From NCBI GenBank assembly GCA_040758525.1, contig JBFLVQ010000263.1, forward strand, positions 1 to 11,763: a stretch of 11,763 nt of DNA. The letters are read 5' to 3'. The notes beneath the pieces were generated by a model that was not told where the DNA came from, searched no databases, and was given only the letters and a program-made list of their open reading frames with translations. The DNA comes from JBFLVQ01 sp040758525 (GTDB lineage Bacteria > Acidobacteriota > Blastocatellia > Chloracidobacteriales > JADJPF01). This document shows, piece by piece, positions 1-7,085 of this stretch. Position 1 is the stretch's first letter. Each line of letters begins with the position of its first letter. The translations under genes and the position numbers were made by a program.

Positions 1-112
1 TAGATAATGGTGTGACTATTCCTGAAAGAATACTCTAGCGGCTGTAGAGCTTTCATTACCATAATACTTTACCTTACGCTATTTGATTCTTCTATATCAA
101 GCTTAGATATAA

Positions 113-1657
113 GTGAGCAATGACCAGATGAGGAGCAGCAAAGTGATAAGATTATCTGTATTAAGCATACTCACACTATCTTTTTGTGCCTTTGAGATGC
201 CAGATAATGTGGTAAAAGGGTCACCTGTTATAAATCAGCAAAAATCGAGCAGTTTGAAAATAGAGCCCTACACCTTTGAAACAGCAGATGGACAAAAGGT
301 TGAAGCAGAGCTAGGACGACTGTTTGTACCGGAGAATCGTGGCAAGCCTCAAAGCAAATTGATCGAATTAGCCTTCGTCCGTTTCAAAAGTACGGCAAAA
401 AATCCAGGAGCACCAATTGTCTATCTTGCTGGTGGCCCCGGAGGGTCTGGTATAAATACTGCACGAGGAAGTCGGTTTGCGTTATTTATGGCAATGCGCC
501 AATTTAGTGATGTAATCGCATTAGATCAGCGTGGTACAGGAATGTCAAAGCCAAGTCTAGGGTGTCGTGAGACGTTAGATCTACCAACTGACAAATCGCC
601 TACTCGTGACGAATTGCTGCGCTTTATCAGGGATCGCTCAAGAAATTGCGCTCAGTACTGGCAAGATCAAGGAGTTGATCTGTCGGGCTACAATACAAAT
701 GAGAGTGCAGATGATTTAGAGGATTTACGCAAGGCGCTTGGTGTGGAGAAGATAAGCCTTTGGAGTATCAGTTATGGAACACATCTTGCCCTAACAACTA
801 TTAGAAGACATCAGCGGAGCATACATAAAGCGATCCTAGCCGGTATTGAAGGGCCAGATCATACTCTAAAGTTACCGAGTAATGTCCAGCAATATTTTGT
901 AGACCTAGATCGGCTTGTTAAATCAGATCCTATCATCGGCAAAGAGATCCCAGACCTACTCGGTTTGATGAAAACGGTTCTAGAGCGGCTTGAAAGAGAA
1001 CCAGTTGCGGTTGAGCTGACAGATCCGAAGACTAAGCAGAAAGTTAAGGTCATAATCAACAAATTTGTTATGCAGTATTTCACTGCTACGACAATTGGTA
1101 CAGAAGCAACAGCAATATACCCAGCAGTATACTATGCAGCGTCGAAAGGCGACTACTCGCTGGTAGCTTCTTACTGGCTGCAGCGTGTGGCTAAGTCGAG
1201 AATTGATTCAGCGATGACATATATGATGGACTGTTCATCAGGAGCTTCTATGGAGCGACGCCAGCGTATACGGCGTGAGGCAAAACTGACACTAATGGAA
1301 GATTTTGCTAATGCAGATATACCAGATGTTTGTGACGCATGGGGCAATCCTGATCTTGGAGCTGAATTTCGTTCTCCAGTTGAAGCGAGTGTACCGGTGT
1401 TATTCATCAGTGGTACGTTAGACGCACGTACACCAGTTAGCAACGCTGAGGAATACCGAAAAGGTTTTCGTAATAGCCAACACCTGATAATTGAAGGTGC
1501 ATGGCACAGTGATCCTCTGTTTCTATCTTCTCCACAAATCAAGGACGTGATGTTAGAGTTTATGGGAGACAAACCTCTGTCAACAACCAGAATTACACTT
1601 CCAGCGGTAAAATTTCATCCGCTGGTTGTGCCATTGAAAGTGGAAGGGATCAATTAG
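113..1657 (+). CDS. Secreted alpha/beta hydrolase, S33 tripeptidyl-aminopeptidase-like
   Basis: Probable exported serine hydrolase that removes short peptides or acts on esters outside the cytoplasm. Visible in order: a hydrophobic N-terminus (about residues 11-27) behaving as a signal peptide; the oxyanion motif GGPGGSG at 107-113; DQRGTG at 138-143; nucleophile elbow SISYG at 218-222 with Ser220; a helical lid region around 250-400; catalytic Asp437 in GTLDARTP; and catalytic His465 in GAWHSD. This order is that of the S33 proline-iminopeptidase/TAP family, whose elbow is usually G-x-S-x-G, so Ser at the first position is slightly unusual. The start used is GTG at 113; ATG at 128 would still leave the signal peptide whole, and neither has a good ribosome binding site. 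The gene converges on the operon that follows, 53 bases apart, and seems independent of it. The substrate cannot be told. Confidence 0.88.
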   Translation: MSNDQMRSSKVIRLSVLSILTLSFCAFEMPDNVVKGSPVINQQKSSSLKIEPYTFETADGQKVEAELGRLFVPENRGKPQSKLIELAFVRFKSTAKNPGAPIVYLAGGPGGSGINTARGSRFALFMAMRQFSDVIALDQRGTGMSKPSLGCRETLDLPTDKSPTRDELLRFIRDRSRNCAQYWQDQGVDLSGYNTNESADDLEDLRKALGVEKISLWSISYGTHLALTTIRRHQRSIHKAILAGIEGPDHTLKLPSNVQQYFVDLDRLVKSDPIIGKEIPDLLGLMKTVLERLEREPVAVELTDPKTKQKVKVIINKFVMQYFTATTIGTEATAIYPAVYYAASKGDYSLVASYWLQRVAKSRIDSAMTYMMDCSSGASMERRQRIRREAKLTLMEDFANADIPDVCDAWGNPDLGAEFRSPVEASVPVLFISGTLDARTPVSNAEEYRKGFRNSQHLIIEGAWHSDPLFLSSPQIKDVMLEFMGDKPLSTTRITLPAVKFHPLVVPLKVEGIN

Positions 1658-1710
1658 TGCATAGGGTAAATTTCCATTATTAACTCAAGTTGCTATCTAG
1701 CAGGTGCCAA

Positions 1711-2718
1711 TTAAAACAGTAACGAATTGGTCTTACAAAGTTGATGATCTAGTTTGCGCAACTGTTGGTATGGATCAGACACCCAACTGTTGGCCTGGGC
1801 AAAGAGTTCTTCGCTTTTGCCTACTTCTGATATCACGTTAGGCTCAAACTGCTGTCTACCAGTTGGATCTTTCGAATAGAAACGAGAAAGTGTTTCCATT
1901 ATGCATTTCTCTGCTTCTGTTAGATGAATACCCAAAAATGGAGCGATCTCGCTAGTAATTGCTGCTGGTAGACGTGCATAATCGACAAGCAGGACCTTTT
2001 GAGGACAAGTTTGATCTACTTGTTCCAAAATAAACCGACACATTTGGGCAAGAAATCGTGCTAGGTATTCCTCATTGGAAATTCTTGTGATTGTGTCCTG
2101 ACCAATACCAAGATAGCGATCAGCTTCTGCTGGCTGCGCCTTCATACGCATAAAACCCGTTGGTTTCTTAAGCACTGAGTGCATTACTGCAACCGGCTCC
2201 CGATAAATAAATAGCCAAGGAGTATTGGGAAACGCTTGTCTGATAAGTGGAAGTTCAAAGAGATTGAAACTGGTGAATTTGATCAAAAAGAATCTTTCCG
2301 ATGATCGGCGAGGTCGGCCTAAAGTCAAAATAAGATCACGAAGCCAGCGCACACGCTGTTGATAGGTAATCTCAGTGGGAAATTCCAATAAGTTAAGTAT
2401 AGGATCTGGCTCACCAAGCGCAAGAACACGGCTCAAACTCCCCAATAAGCGTGATACTAAAGTTGATCCACAACGGGACATATGGAAAATGAAGCCGGTT
2501 GGAGAAAGCCCCTGCTCGGGTATTGTGCGTTGTAGAGCCTGTATGCCCGTTTTGACTATAGTGGTTTCAGGATATTGTTGGCAAAGTCGAAAGTAGGTTT
2601 GGATGAAGAAAGGATCTGTGAAGGCTAGATCTCGGAAATCGCACCATTCAATGACGGGAAGCCCATCTTCCCAATGAATATCAACAGGCGTGAGATAGTT
2701 TGTGTCTACAGTATTCAT
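1711..2718 (-). CDS. Sulfotransferase-like protein (PAPS-type fold), last gene of the operon
   Basis: Probable PAPS-dependent sulfotransferase of the bacterial Sulfotransfer family. The P-loop-like 5'-phosphosulfate site is SRCGSTLVSRLLG at residues 81-93, preceded by a beta strand FIFHM. The 3'-phosphate-binding region is recognisable as FIYREPVAVMHS at 170-181, with Arg173 and Ser181. A late motif FYSKDPTGRQQF at 280-291 corresponds to the loop that closes over the nucleotide in this family. No signal peptide or membrane segment is seen, so it should act in the cytoplasm. It begins 8 bases after the stop of the upstream gene, so translational coupling is likely; no strong ribosome binding site is visible. 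In this operon it could sulfate a hydroxyl made by the oxygenases or a sugar added by the neighbouring transferase; that is inference. Related P-loop proteins can have other roles, so sulfation itself is unproven. Confidence 0.82.
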   Translation of the reverse strand: MNTVDTNYLTPVDIHWEDGLPVIEWCDFRDLAFTDPFFIQTYFRLCQQYPETTIVKTGIQALQRTIPEQGLSPTGFIFHMSRCGSTLVSRLLGSLSRVLALGEPDPILNLLEFPTEITYQQRVRWLRDLILTLGRPRRSSERFFLIKFTSFNLFELPLIRQAFPNTPWLFIYREPVAVMHSVLKKPTGFMRMKAQPAEADRYLGIGQDTITRISNEEYLARFLAQMCRFILEQVDQTCPQKVLLVDYARLPAAITSEIAPFLGIHLTEAEKCIMETLSRFYSKDPTGRQQFEPNVISEVGKSEELFAQANSWVSDPYQQLRKLDHQLCKTNSLLF

Positions 2719-2726
2719 GTTATGTT

Positions 2727-3716
2727 TTAGGAGCGATCTTTCAAAACGGTTTTTAAGTATTTGGCAATACGTCGTGCTGCTAACCTGTTACCCTCTATGT
2801 GCAAATTGATAGCATGTTGGTAATGGTAGAAGAAGACAAATTGATAACCTTCATTCTGCTGTGCTGCTGTGTAGTTACGTATATAGTGATCAGCAGCATC
2901 TATATCATCAGGATAAGCCCGGAAAGTGAGCCATTTATAATCGCAATCACCAAAAGTAACAACTGGCTTACCATGGATTAAACTTTCGAATCCAACTCCT
3001 GAATTGATCAATAAGATTCCATCAGATTCCCTAATTAGATTGTGTATATTGGCAGAAGAAAGGAAAATATTCTGATATTTTTGTGCGTATTGACTTAGTC
3101 TACTAGTGATAGTCTCTTCGTTACAAAAAGGATGTAATTTGAATACAACCTTGCGTCCAGAGCGTAGTGCCCATTCACAGACGAGATCAACGAATTCAAT
3201 AATCTGGAGCGGGGAATCATAGATGATTGTGTCATCCTTCTGTAGTTGTAATGGAACAAAGATATAAGGTTTATAGGGTGAATCTATGGACTGTAAGGGT
3301 GGCTGTGGATGCTTGGAGCGGCCATTGGTAAGAAAATCGTTGCATACAGACGCACAGAATGCTTTTGCACAGTCTATATCAATATTACTCAGATCGGGTC
3401 GGCTCTGTATAGCCGAATGGTGTGGTCCCCATCCTTCAGTATCAATTGTAAACATTCCATCACGGTACATCTCCATAAAAAACAGATCTCCATTGACAGT
3501 TTGGTGTCTTGATTTATGCTCATAGATGATGAAATCGGCATTCATATCACGTTCTTCTTGTGGTAGATATATCCAAGGATTAGGATCGCGACCTCTCCAG
3601 AACTGTTCGACCACGCTATGCCCCATAGAATGCAATGTATCTTTGAGAATGCTTAAGAACGTGGTTCGTGATGAACTGGAATGGTTCAGTTTTAGTATTC
3701 TAAGCAATATTTTCAT
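2727..3716 (-). CDS. KpsC/KpsS-like capsule polysaccharide-type glycosyltransferase
   Basis: Resembles the C-terminal halves of capsule polysaccharide biosynthesis proteins (Capsule_synth family, Kdo-transferase-like GT-B fold). Family-like features are a strand with FVPLQLQKDDTII at residues 153-165, KLHP at 193-196, and the glycine-rich NSGVGFESLIHGKPVV at 238-253 followed by TFGDCDY, which in GT-B enzymes lines the donor-nucleotide site. The first 140 residues are less recognisable. There is no signal peptide or membrane helix. It starts 34 bases after the stop of the upstream oxygenase gene and ends 8 bases before the sulfotransferase gene. No other capsule genes lie in the window, so capsule synthesis is unlikely; a sugar transfer onto the operon's small protein or another metabolite is the simpler idea. 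The donor and acceptor are unknown, and a non-catalytic GT-B fold cannot be excluded. Confidence 0.7.
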   Translation of the reverse strand: MKILLRILKLNHSSSSRTTFLSILKDTLHSMGHSVVEQFWRGRDPNPWIYLPQEERDMNADFIIYEHKSRHQTVNGDLFFMEMYRDGMFTIDTEGWGPHHSAIQSRPDLSNIDIDCAKAFCASVCNDFLTNGRSKHPQPPLQSIDSPYKPYIFVPLQLQKDDTIIYDSPLQIIEFVDLVCEWALRSGRKVVFKLHPFCNEETITSRLSQYAQKYQNIFLSSANIHNLIRESDGILLINSGVGFESLIHGKPVVTFGDCDYKWLTFRAYPDDIDAADHYIRNYTAAQQNEGYQFVFFYHYQHAINLHIEGNRLAARRIAKYLKTVLKDRS

Positions 3717-3750
3717 AAAGCCCTTTTTTCCTGATCAACTAGATCTAGTC

Positions 3751-4812
3751 TTAGCTTCTAAGGCAACGTTGTAACCAATTCATTGCTTCGCAATCTTGGC
3801 GAAGCTGATTAATCCAGGCAGGAGCATATGGGAATGACTCGAAGCTTTTATGGTTAGAGACTCTCAGCATAAGATTAGGGAGTTTATCCACCGCTATGGA
3901 TTGAAACCATTTACCAAAATTATGATAATCGACACTATCCTTACTTACTGTAATACCCGCTTCAAGACCTAGAGCATAATGGAGCCAACTAGAAGGAAGG
4001 AATAACAGATCACCTTTTTCAATAGTGCATTCATATGGTTTAGCCTTGTAGAAGTTGGGGAACCGTTCTAAATCAGGGTTTAATGGATTCACTGCGGTTC
4101 GTGAAATAGTATGACCCAAATAATCTACTTGAGCTAGCAAAGCAGCATCAGCAGGCGAGAAGAGAATAAAATGCTTACGACCTATAACCTGAGCCACATA
4201 GGTATGTACATGGTCATGATCATTGTGCAATTGGGAAAGTGAACCAGCCGGTCCTACAAAGATCCAGGTATGTTTGTTAAATAACGCTCTCTTGGTTACT
4301 GGATACAACTGATCAAGCAGGTTGCGACCATGCATAAAATAAGGCTGTTGAAAATCATTAGCTAACGGAGCGACTTCCTCTAGATCCCAGGCTACTAGAT
4401 ATTGAGGACCATCCGCGTCCTCGCCTGCTGTGGTTATAACCTCACCGCTGTCTGGATTAATATATTGAAAACCGTTGGGTACATTTGGTCGTATCTCAGC
4501 TGGTTGAACTATATAGTCTATATAATCTCTTAAGGCGCCTCTCATATGGACATTAGAGTCGATGGATGCATAGGTAGTGACTATATGATCACCAACCTTT
4601 TCCTTTAACCATGAGAAGGACCATGTCTCCATACAAGGCCATCCATCAGTAGCATCGGTGACAATAAAAGGAATACCATATCCATCCTTGCAGAGAAAGT
4701 TGTCGAGTTGCGACTGGCTTAGGTTTGAGACACGGGGCACTTTTTTGGAATGCGGGAGAAACTTTCTCGACCACTTTCTTTCTTGTTCAATCTCTTCAAT
4801 AAAAGGATGCAT
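3751..4812 (-). CDS. JmjC/cupin_8 Fe(II)/2-oxoglutarate-dependent oxygenase (FIH-like)
   Basis: Probable Fe(II)/2-oxoglutarate hydroxylase of the cupin_8/FIH class, whose studied members hydroxylate Asn, Asp, His or Lys side chains of proteins. The iron triad is visible: His196 and Asp198 in LHNDHD, then His278 in SSWLHYALG. Lys213 in GRKHFILFSP sits where the family's 2-oxoglutarate contacts or structural lysine lie. The N-terminal part (PFIVTDATDGWPC, 48-60; WSFSWLKEKVGD, 64-75) matches the usual cupin_8 entry region. The start at 4812 is supported by AGGAG eight bases upstream. It follows the first oxygenase gene by 35 bases and precedes the KpsC-like gene by 34. It differs clearly from the other oxygenase of the operon (no winged-helix tail), so the two probably act on different residues or steps. 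Substrate assignment is inference. Confidence 0.87.
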   Translation of the reverse strand: MHPFIEEIEQERKWSRKFLPHSKKVPRVSNLSQSQLDNFLCKDGYGIPFIVTDATDGWPCMETWSFSWLKEKVGDHIVTTYASIDSNVHMRGALRDYIDYIVQPAEIRPNVPNGFQYINPDSGEVITTAGEDADGPQYLVAWDLEEVAPLANDFQQPYFMHGRNLLDQLYPVTKRALFNKHTWIFVGPAGSLSQLHNDHDHVHTYVAQVIGRKHFILFSPADAALLAQVDYLGHTISRTAVNPLNPDLERFPNFYKAKPYECTIEKGDLLFLPSSWLHYALGLEAGITVSKDSVDYHNFGKWFQSIAVDKLPNLMLRVSNHKSFESFPYAPAWINQLRQDCEAMNWLQRCLRS

Positions 4813-4847
4813 GACTGAGACTCCTATCCATTCAAAAAGAGTGAAGT

Positions 4848-6140
4848 TTAGTCTGAAATAAATAAGACACCATTCTCAAGTAGGTTATTGACGATAGAGA
4901 GTGCTTCTGCTTCGCTTAATATAGTACTGACTTGCTGACAGAACTGCTCAAGAGTGATGATCTCCCCACTGAGAAGAGAGGGAAGCATATGTGCAACTGC
5001 TTTTGGTACAGTCAATGTCTGACCTGCTACTTGAAAAGCAGAAGATCCTCGTTGATCACCATTATTTTCCAGCCAACACCAGCTAGTACCGGCAAAACGA
5101 ATCTGCTTTGTCCCATCGCGTGGAAGTTCTAGTGGTTGTCCAATCCAAGGCAAGTTAAGATGCGTCCGTATAGGAGCATTTCCATCAATATTTTCGAAGA
5201 ACCTTTGTAATGGAGCTTGTTCCCAAAAATAGTCTAACCGTTTTTTTAGATCAACAACATGGTTATGGTATTCAGAGGTATTTGCAAAGCGTGGTAAATC
5301 CTTGTTAAAGGCGTCATCTTGTCGTAATTGTTCAAGCATCCACTCAAGTAAGTGAATGCCATTTCGTTTAGCAACTCCAATGGTAAGATGCAGAGATGGT
5401 TCACAAACACCAATTACCTCATGTATTCGGCTATGAGGTATATAAAGAAGATCACCAGCATGAAGAATCTGATCGAACTCTGATGGCAAATCCAGCCGTC
5501 CATTACCTTCTTGACCAGGTGCGATGGGATCTGCTGACAAGATCCGCCAATGTTTTTTACCAGCAATCTGGATAATAAAGACATCGTGATTATCTGCATG
5601 TGGACCATATCCTGGAGATGATCCCCATGAAGCGTAGGCATTGATTTCAATCGGCTCATGAAGCGTTCGACTCAACATTTCTGCAAGCTCTGTTATTGGT
5701 GTGTGAAGCTCATCAACCGAATCAAGAATGAGGGTAGCCCCTTTGCGTAAGTAGGCCATTAGCGCAGGTGATTGCAATCGTTCTATTATATTACCGCGAC
5801 GGTTGCGTACGGAGGTTCTAAAGGATTCTGGTGCGCAAAGAGAGTTGTTATGAACCAGTCGGCAGCGTTTGTGATCAAAACGGTGTTGTTCAAGAATACG
5901 GTTAAGATGAGTCCAGGAAAAAAGGGTAGCGAACTTTTCTGATGTTCCAGGTATATAACAAAAATTTCGACCATAGATAGTGCTGAGGAAAGTGTCAGCC
6001 GATACTGGTAATAAGAGAGCCGCCAGGTTGCCTAAGGTATATTGACCTTTCATTGATTCATCAACTCTCTGCGTAACTAGGGGCGATGTCGCCCCTAGTT
6101 CGCAACTTGAAAGTTTTAGATCACCCAACAACTTGATCAT
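4848..6140 (-). CDS. JmjC ribosomal-oxygenase-like protein (ROXA/MINA53/NO66 type) with winged-helix-like tail
   Basis: Fe(II)/2-oxoglutarate-dependent oxygenase with the layout of YcfD/RoxA-type enzymes: a JmjC core, a helical dimerisation region (about 260-330) and a C-terminal winged-helix-like segment (about 345-430). The iron ligands are His181 and Asp183 in GPHADNHDVF and His240 in SRIHEV; KKHWRI (195-200) and HLTIGV (251-256) are also family-like. Studied relatives hydroxylate Arg or His of ribosomal proteins. Recognisable homology begins only near LGNLAALLLP (37-46), so ATG at 6053 (residue 30) is an alternative start; the first 29 codons contain a perfect palindrome and may be untranslated leader. 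Neither start has a strong ribosome binding site. The gene lies 19 bases after the small-protein gene. The position next to a repeat-bearing small protein, rather than among ribosomal genes, suggests a dedicated substrate. Confidence 0.87.
   Translation of the reverse strand: MIKLLGDLKLSSCELGATSPLVTQRVDESMKGQYTLGNLAALLLPVSADTFLSTIYGRNFCYIPGTSEKFATLFSWTHLNRILEQHRFDHKRCRLVHNNSLCAPESFRTSVRNRRGNIIERLQSPALMAYLRKGATLILDSVDELHTPITELAEMLSRTLHEPIEINAYASWGSSPGYGPHADNHDVFIIQIAGKKHWRILSADPIAPGQEGNGRLDLPSEFDQILHAGDLLYIPHSRIHEVIGVCEPSLHLTIGVAKRNGIHLLEWMLEQLRQDDAFNKDLPRFANTSEYHNHVVDLKKRLDYFWEQAPLQRFFENIDGNAPIRTHLNLPWIGQPLELPRDGTKQIRFAGTSWCWLENNGDQRGSSAFQVAGQTLTVPKAVAHMLPSLLSGEIITLEQFCQQVSTILSEAEALSIVNNLLENGVLFISD
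6075..6100. promoter_or_regulatory. Perfect palindrome / strong hairpin at the first intergenic boundary of the operon
   Basis: The arm AACTAGGGGCGA is followed by TG and then its exact reverse complement TCGCCCCTAGTT. The 24 paired bases are far more GC-rich than the surroundings. On either strand no T-run follows, so it is not a classical intrinsic terminator. It lies in the first codons of the long form of the oxygenase gene, or in its 5' leader if translation starts at 6053. In the minus-strand mRNA it sits just after the small-protein gene, where such hairpins commonly protect the upstream message from 3' exonucleases or limit read-through. That would raise expression of the small protein relative to the enzymes. 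A binding site for a dimeric regulator is the alternative. Confidence 0.6.
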
Positions 6141-6159
6141 AACTTACCAAGCCTTATGC

Positions 6160-6543
6160 TTAGGCACTTTTCAGATAAGTAATATGATCTTTTTTAGAAC
6201 AGGCTTGTAACGCGCTAATATGATCCTTCTTGTTACAAGCTTGAATACCATTACCTTGCTCTAGGCTCCAGTTGGTAATGATGATATCTTCATCCTTTAA
6301 ATGCTCTTTCTTTACAGGAGAAATGGTTAATGTGCGGGTTGTGGTGTCGCAGGTCTCCATCAAGATTTCATCATCAGCCATATTGAAGTGAGTATGTAGT
6401 AGACAAATGCCAAAGCGCTGAAGACGACCATGACGTTCTAAAACAGCACGAAGTTCAGAGATACACTCCTCATCATTAGAACCAATGGGTTCGATAAAGT
6501 TGATATCTTCATACTGACGCTGAGATTTTAGGGTACTTAGCAT
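6160..6543 (-). CDS. 127-residue small protein with duplicated C-terminal repeat; candidate modified substrate/precursor
   Basis: I do not recognise a named family. The body (residues 12-95) looks folded and conserved in style: ECISELRAVLERHGRL (26-41), RFGICLLHTHFNMADDE (43-59), ETCDTTTRTLTI (63-74), ending in IIITNWSLEQG. It is followed by two copies of a 12-residue unit, IQACNKKDHISA (100-111) and LQACSKKDHITY (112-123), then LKSA. No signal peptide is present. The start at 6543 is chosen because GGAG lies ten bases upstream; the longer reading from 6585 lacks one. It is the first gene of the operon and is followed by two protein-type hydroxylases, a putative glycosyltransferase and a sulfotransferase. 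Asn, Asp, His, Lys and Ser/Thr in the repeat are all plausible acceptors. Reading it as a RiPP-like precursor (leader-type domain plus repeated core) is inference; a carrier or regulatory partner protein is the alternative. Confidence 0.8.
   Translation of the reverse strand: MLSTLKSQRQYEDINFIEPIGSNDEECISELRAVLERHGRLQRFGICLLHTHFNMADDEILMETCDTTTRTLTISPVKKEHLKDEDIIITNWSLEQGNGIQACNKKDHISALQACSKKDHITYLKSA
6175..6246 (-). repeat. Two tandem 36-bp coding repeats at the 3' end of the small-protein gene
   Basis: On the plus strand the segment TAATATGATC begins at 6180 and again at 6216, giving an exact 36-base period. The two units encode QACNKKDHIS and QACSKKDHIT with conservative changes only (N to S, S to T), while many synonymous positions differ. 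This suggests that the duplication is not recent and that the peptide sequence has been kept by selection. Confidence 0.8.
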
Positions 6544-6553
6544 AATGAGAAAA

Positions 6554-6559
6554 CTCCTT
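6554..6559 (-). promoter_or_regulatory. Ribosome binding site fixing the start of the small-protein gene
   Basis: On the minus strand AAGGAG ends ten bases before ATG at 6543. This supports the internal start and removes 14 codons from the longest open frame, which would begin at 6585. Confidence 0.65.
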
Positions 6560-6585
6560 TGTGTGAGGTTTACTTCCAAAACCAT

Positions 6586-6878
6586 TTACAGTAATAACTT
6601 TTTTGAGAAAGCCTTACAAAAATCACAAGCCAATATTAGAATATCTACGATAACTGTAATAGATAATGGTATTAAAGACGTCTCTTATTATTTATATTGT
6701 TAGTGAGAAGCTTTGATTATCAGGGAGGTAGATATTACTTTCCCGCAGTTTTGTATAAATTTCCCACAGTTTTGTATAGGTTTCCCACAGTTTTGTATAA
6801 GTTTCCCGCAGTTTTCCTTATGTTTACCTTGTTATTGGTAGGATATTAGATACTGCTGGCAAACTCTCCAAACTTCCA
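6586..6878. promoter_or_regulatory. AT-rich upstream region of the operon
   Basis: No gene is seen. Segment 6601-6660 has 17 G or C among 60 bases. The region must hold the promoter of the minus-strand operon. Several TATAAT-like hexamers exist, but none has a convincing -35 partner, so no promoter position is claimed. The four 21-bp repeats at 6739-6822 are the only clear structure. Confidence 0.4.
6739..6822. repeat. Four tandem 21-bp direct repeats upstream of the operon
   Basis: Units begin at 6739, 6760, 6781 and 6802. The first three share TTTCCCRCAGTTTTGTATA; the fourth keeps TTTCCCGCAGTTTT and then diverges. The 21-base spacing is two helical turns, so the constant part faces the same side of the DNA in every copy, as expected for an array of regulator or iteron-type protein sites. 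They lie about 200-280 bases upstream of the small-protein start and 57 bases beyond the stop of the decayed transposase, so they may belong either to the operon's control region or to the end of the old insertion sequence. Confidence 0.75.
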
Positions 6879-7085
6879 TTAAGCAGCGTTAAACTTAAGA
6901 GCTTGAAAATGAGAGATGCGAGTTTTCTCACGAGGAGGGCCAAACCACCAGTTGCCTAAACGAGCAATATTAATAGAGACGGCAGTGGCAAAATGTTGGA
7001 GTTGAACTTTGGGCAAGCCTTTATATCTTGCTTTCTTAATCTCCATTACACGAGCAGCCTGGGAAATAGGTCCTTCAATAATACA
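6879..7085 (-). pseudogene. C-terminal remnant of an IS1182-like transposase
   Basis: Reading the minus strand from about 7085 gives an open frame to TAA at 6879-6881. It contains IEGPISQAARVMEIKKARYK, then GLPKVQLQHFATAVSINIAR, then LGNWWFGPPREKTRISHF. This is the typical C-terminal end of IS1182-family DDE transposases (an E-G-x-I-S-Q-x-x-R segment, then ARYxGLxKxxLQHxxTAxxIN). Everything N-terminal, including the first two catalytic acidic residues, is missing, because the frame runs directly into a different transposase fragment. No inverted terminal repeats were found. It is a dead relic. Confidence 0.7.

Noticed and set aside
1171..1572. 133-codon minus-strand frame inside the S33 hydrolase gene
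   Set aside because: It lies wholly within the catalytic region of a well-supported gene and has no recognisable domain.
6075..6100. Intrinsic terminator
   Set aside because: The hairpin is strong but is not followed by a T-run on either strand, and genes of the same operon continue beyond it.
6739..6822. CRISPR array or plasmid iteron origin
   Set aside because: The repeats are contiguous with no unique spacers, and no cas or rep gene is present in the window.
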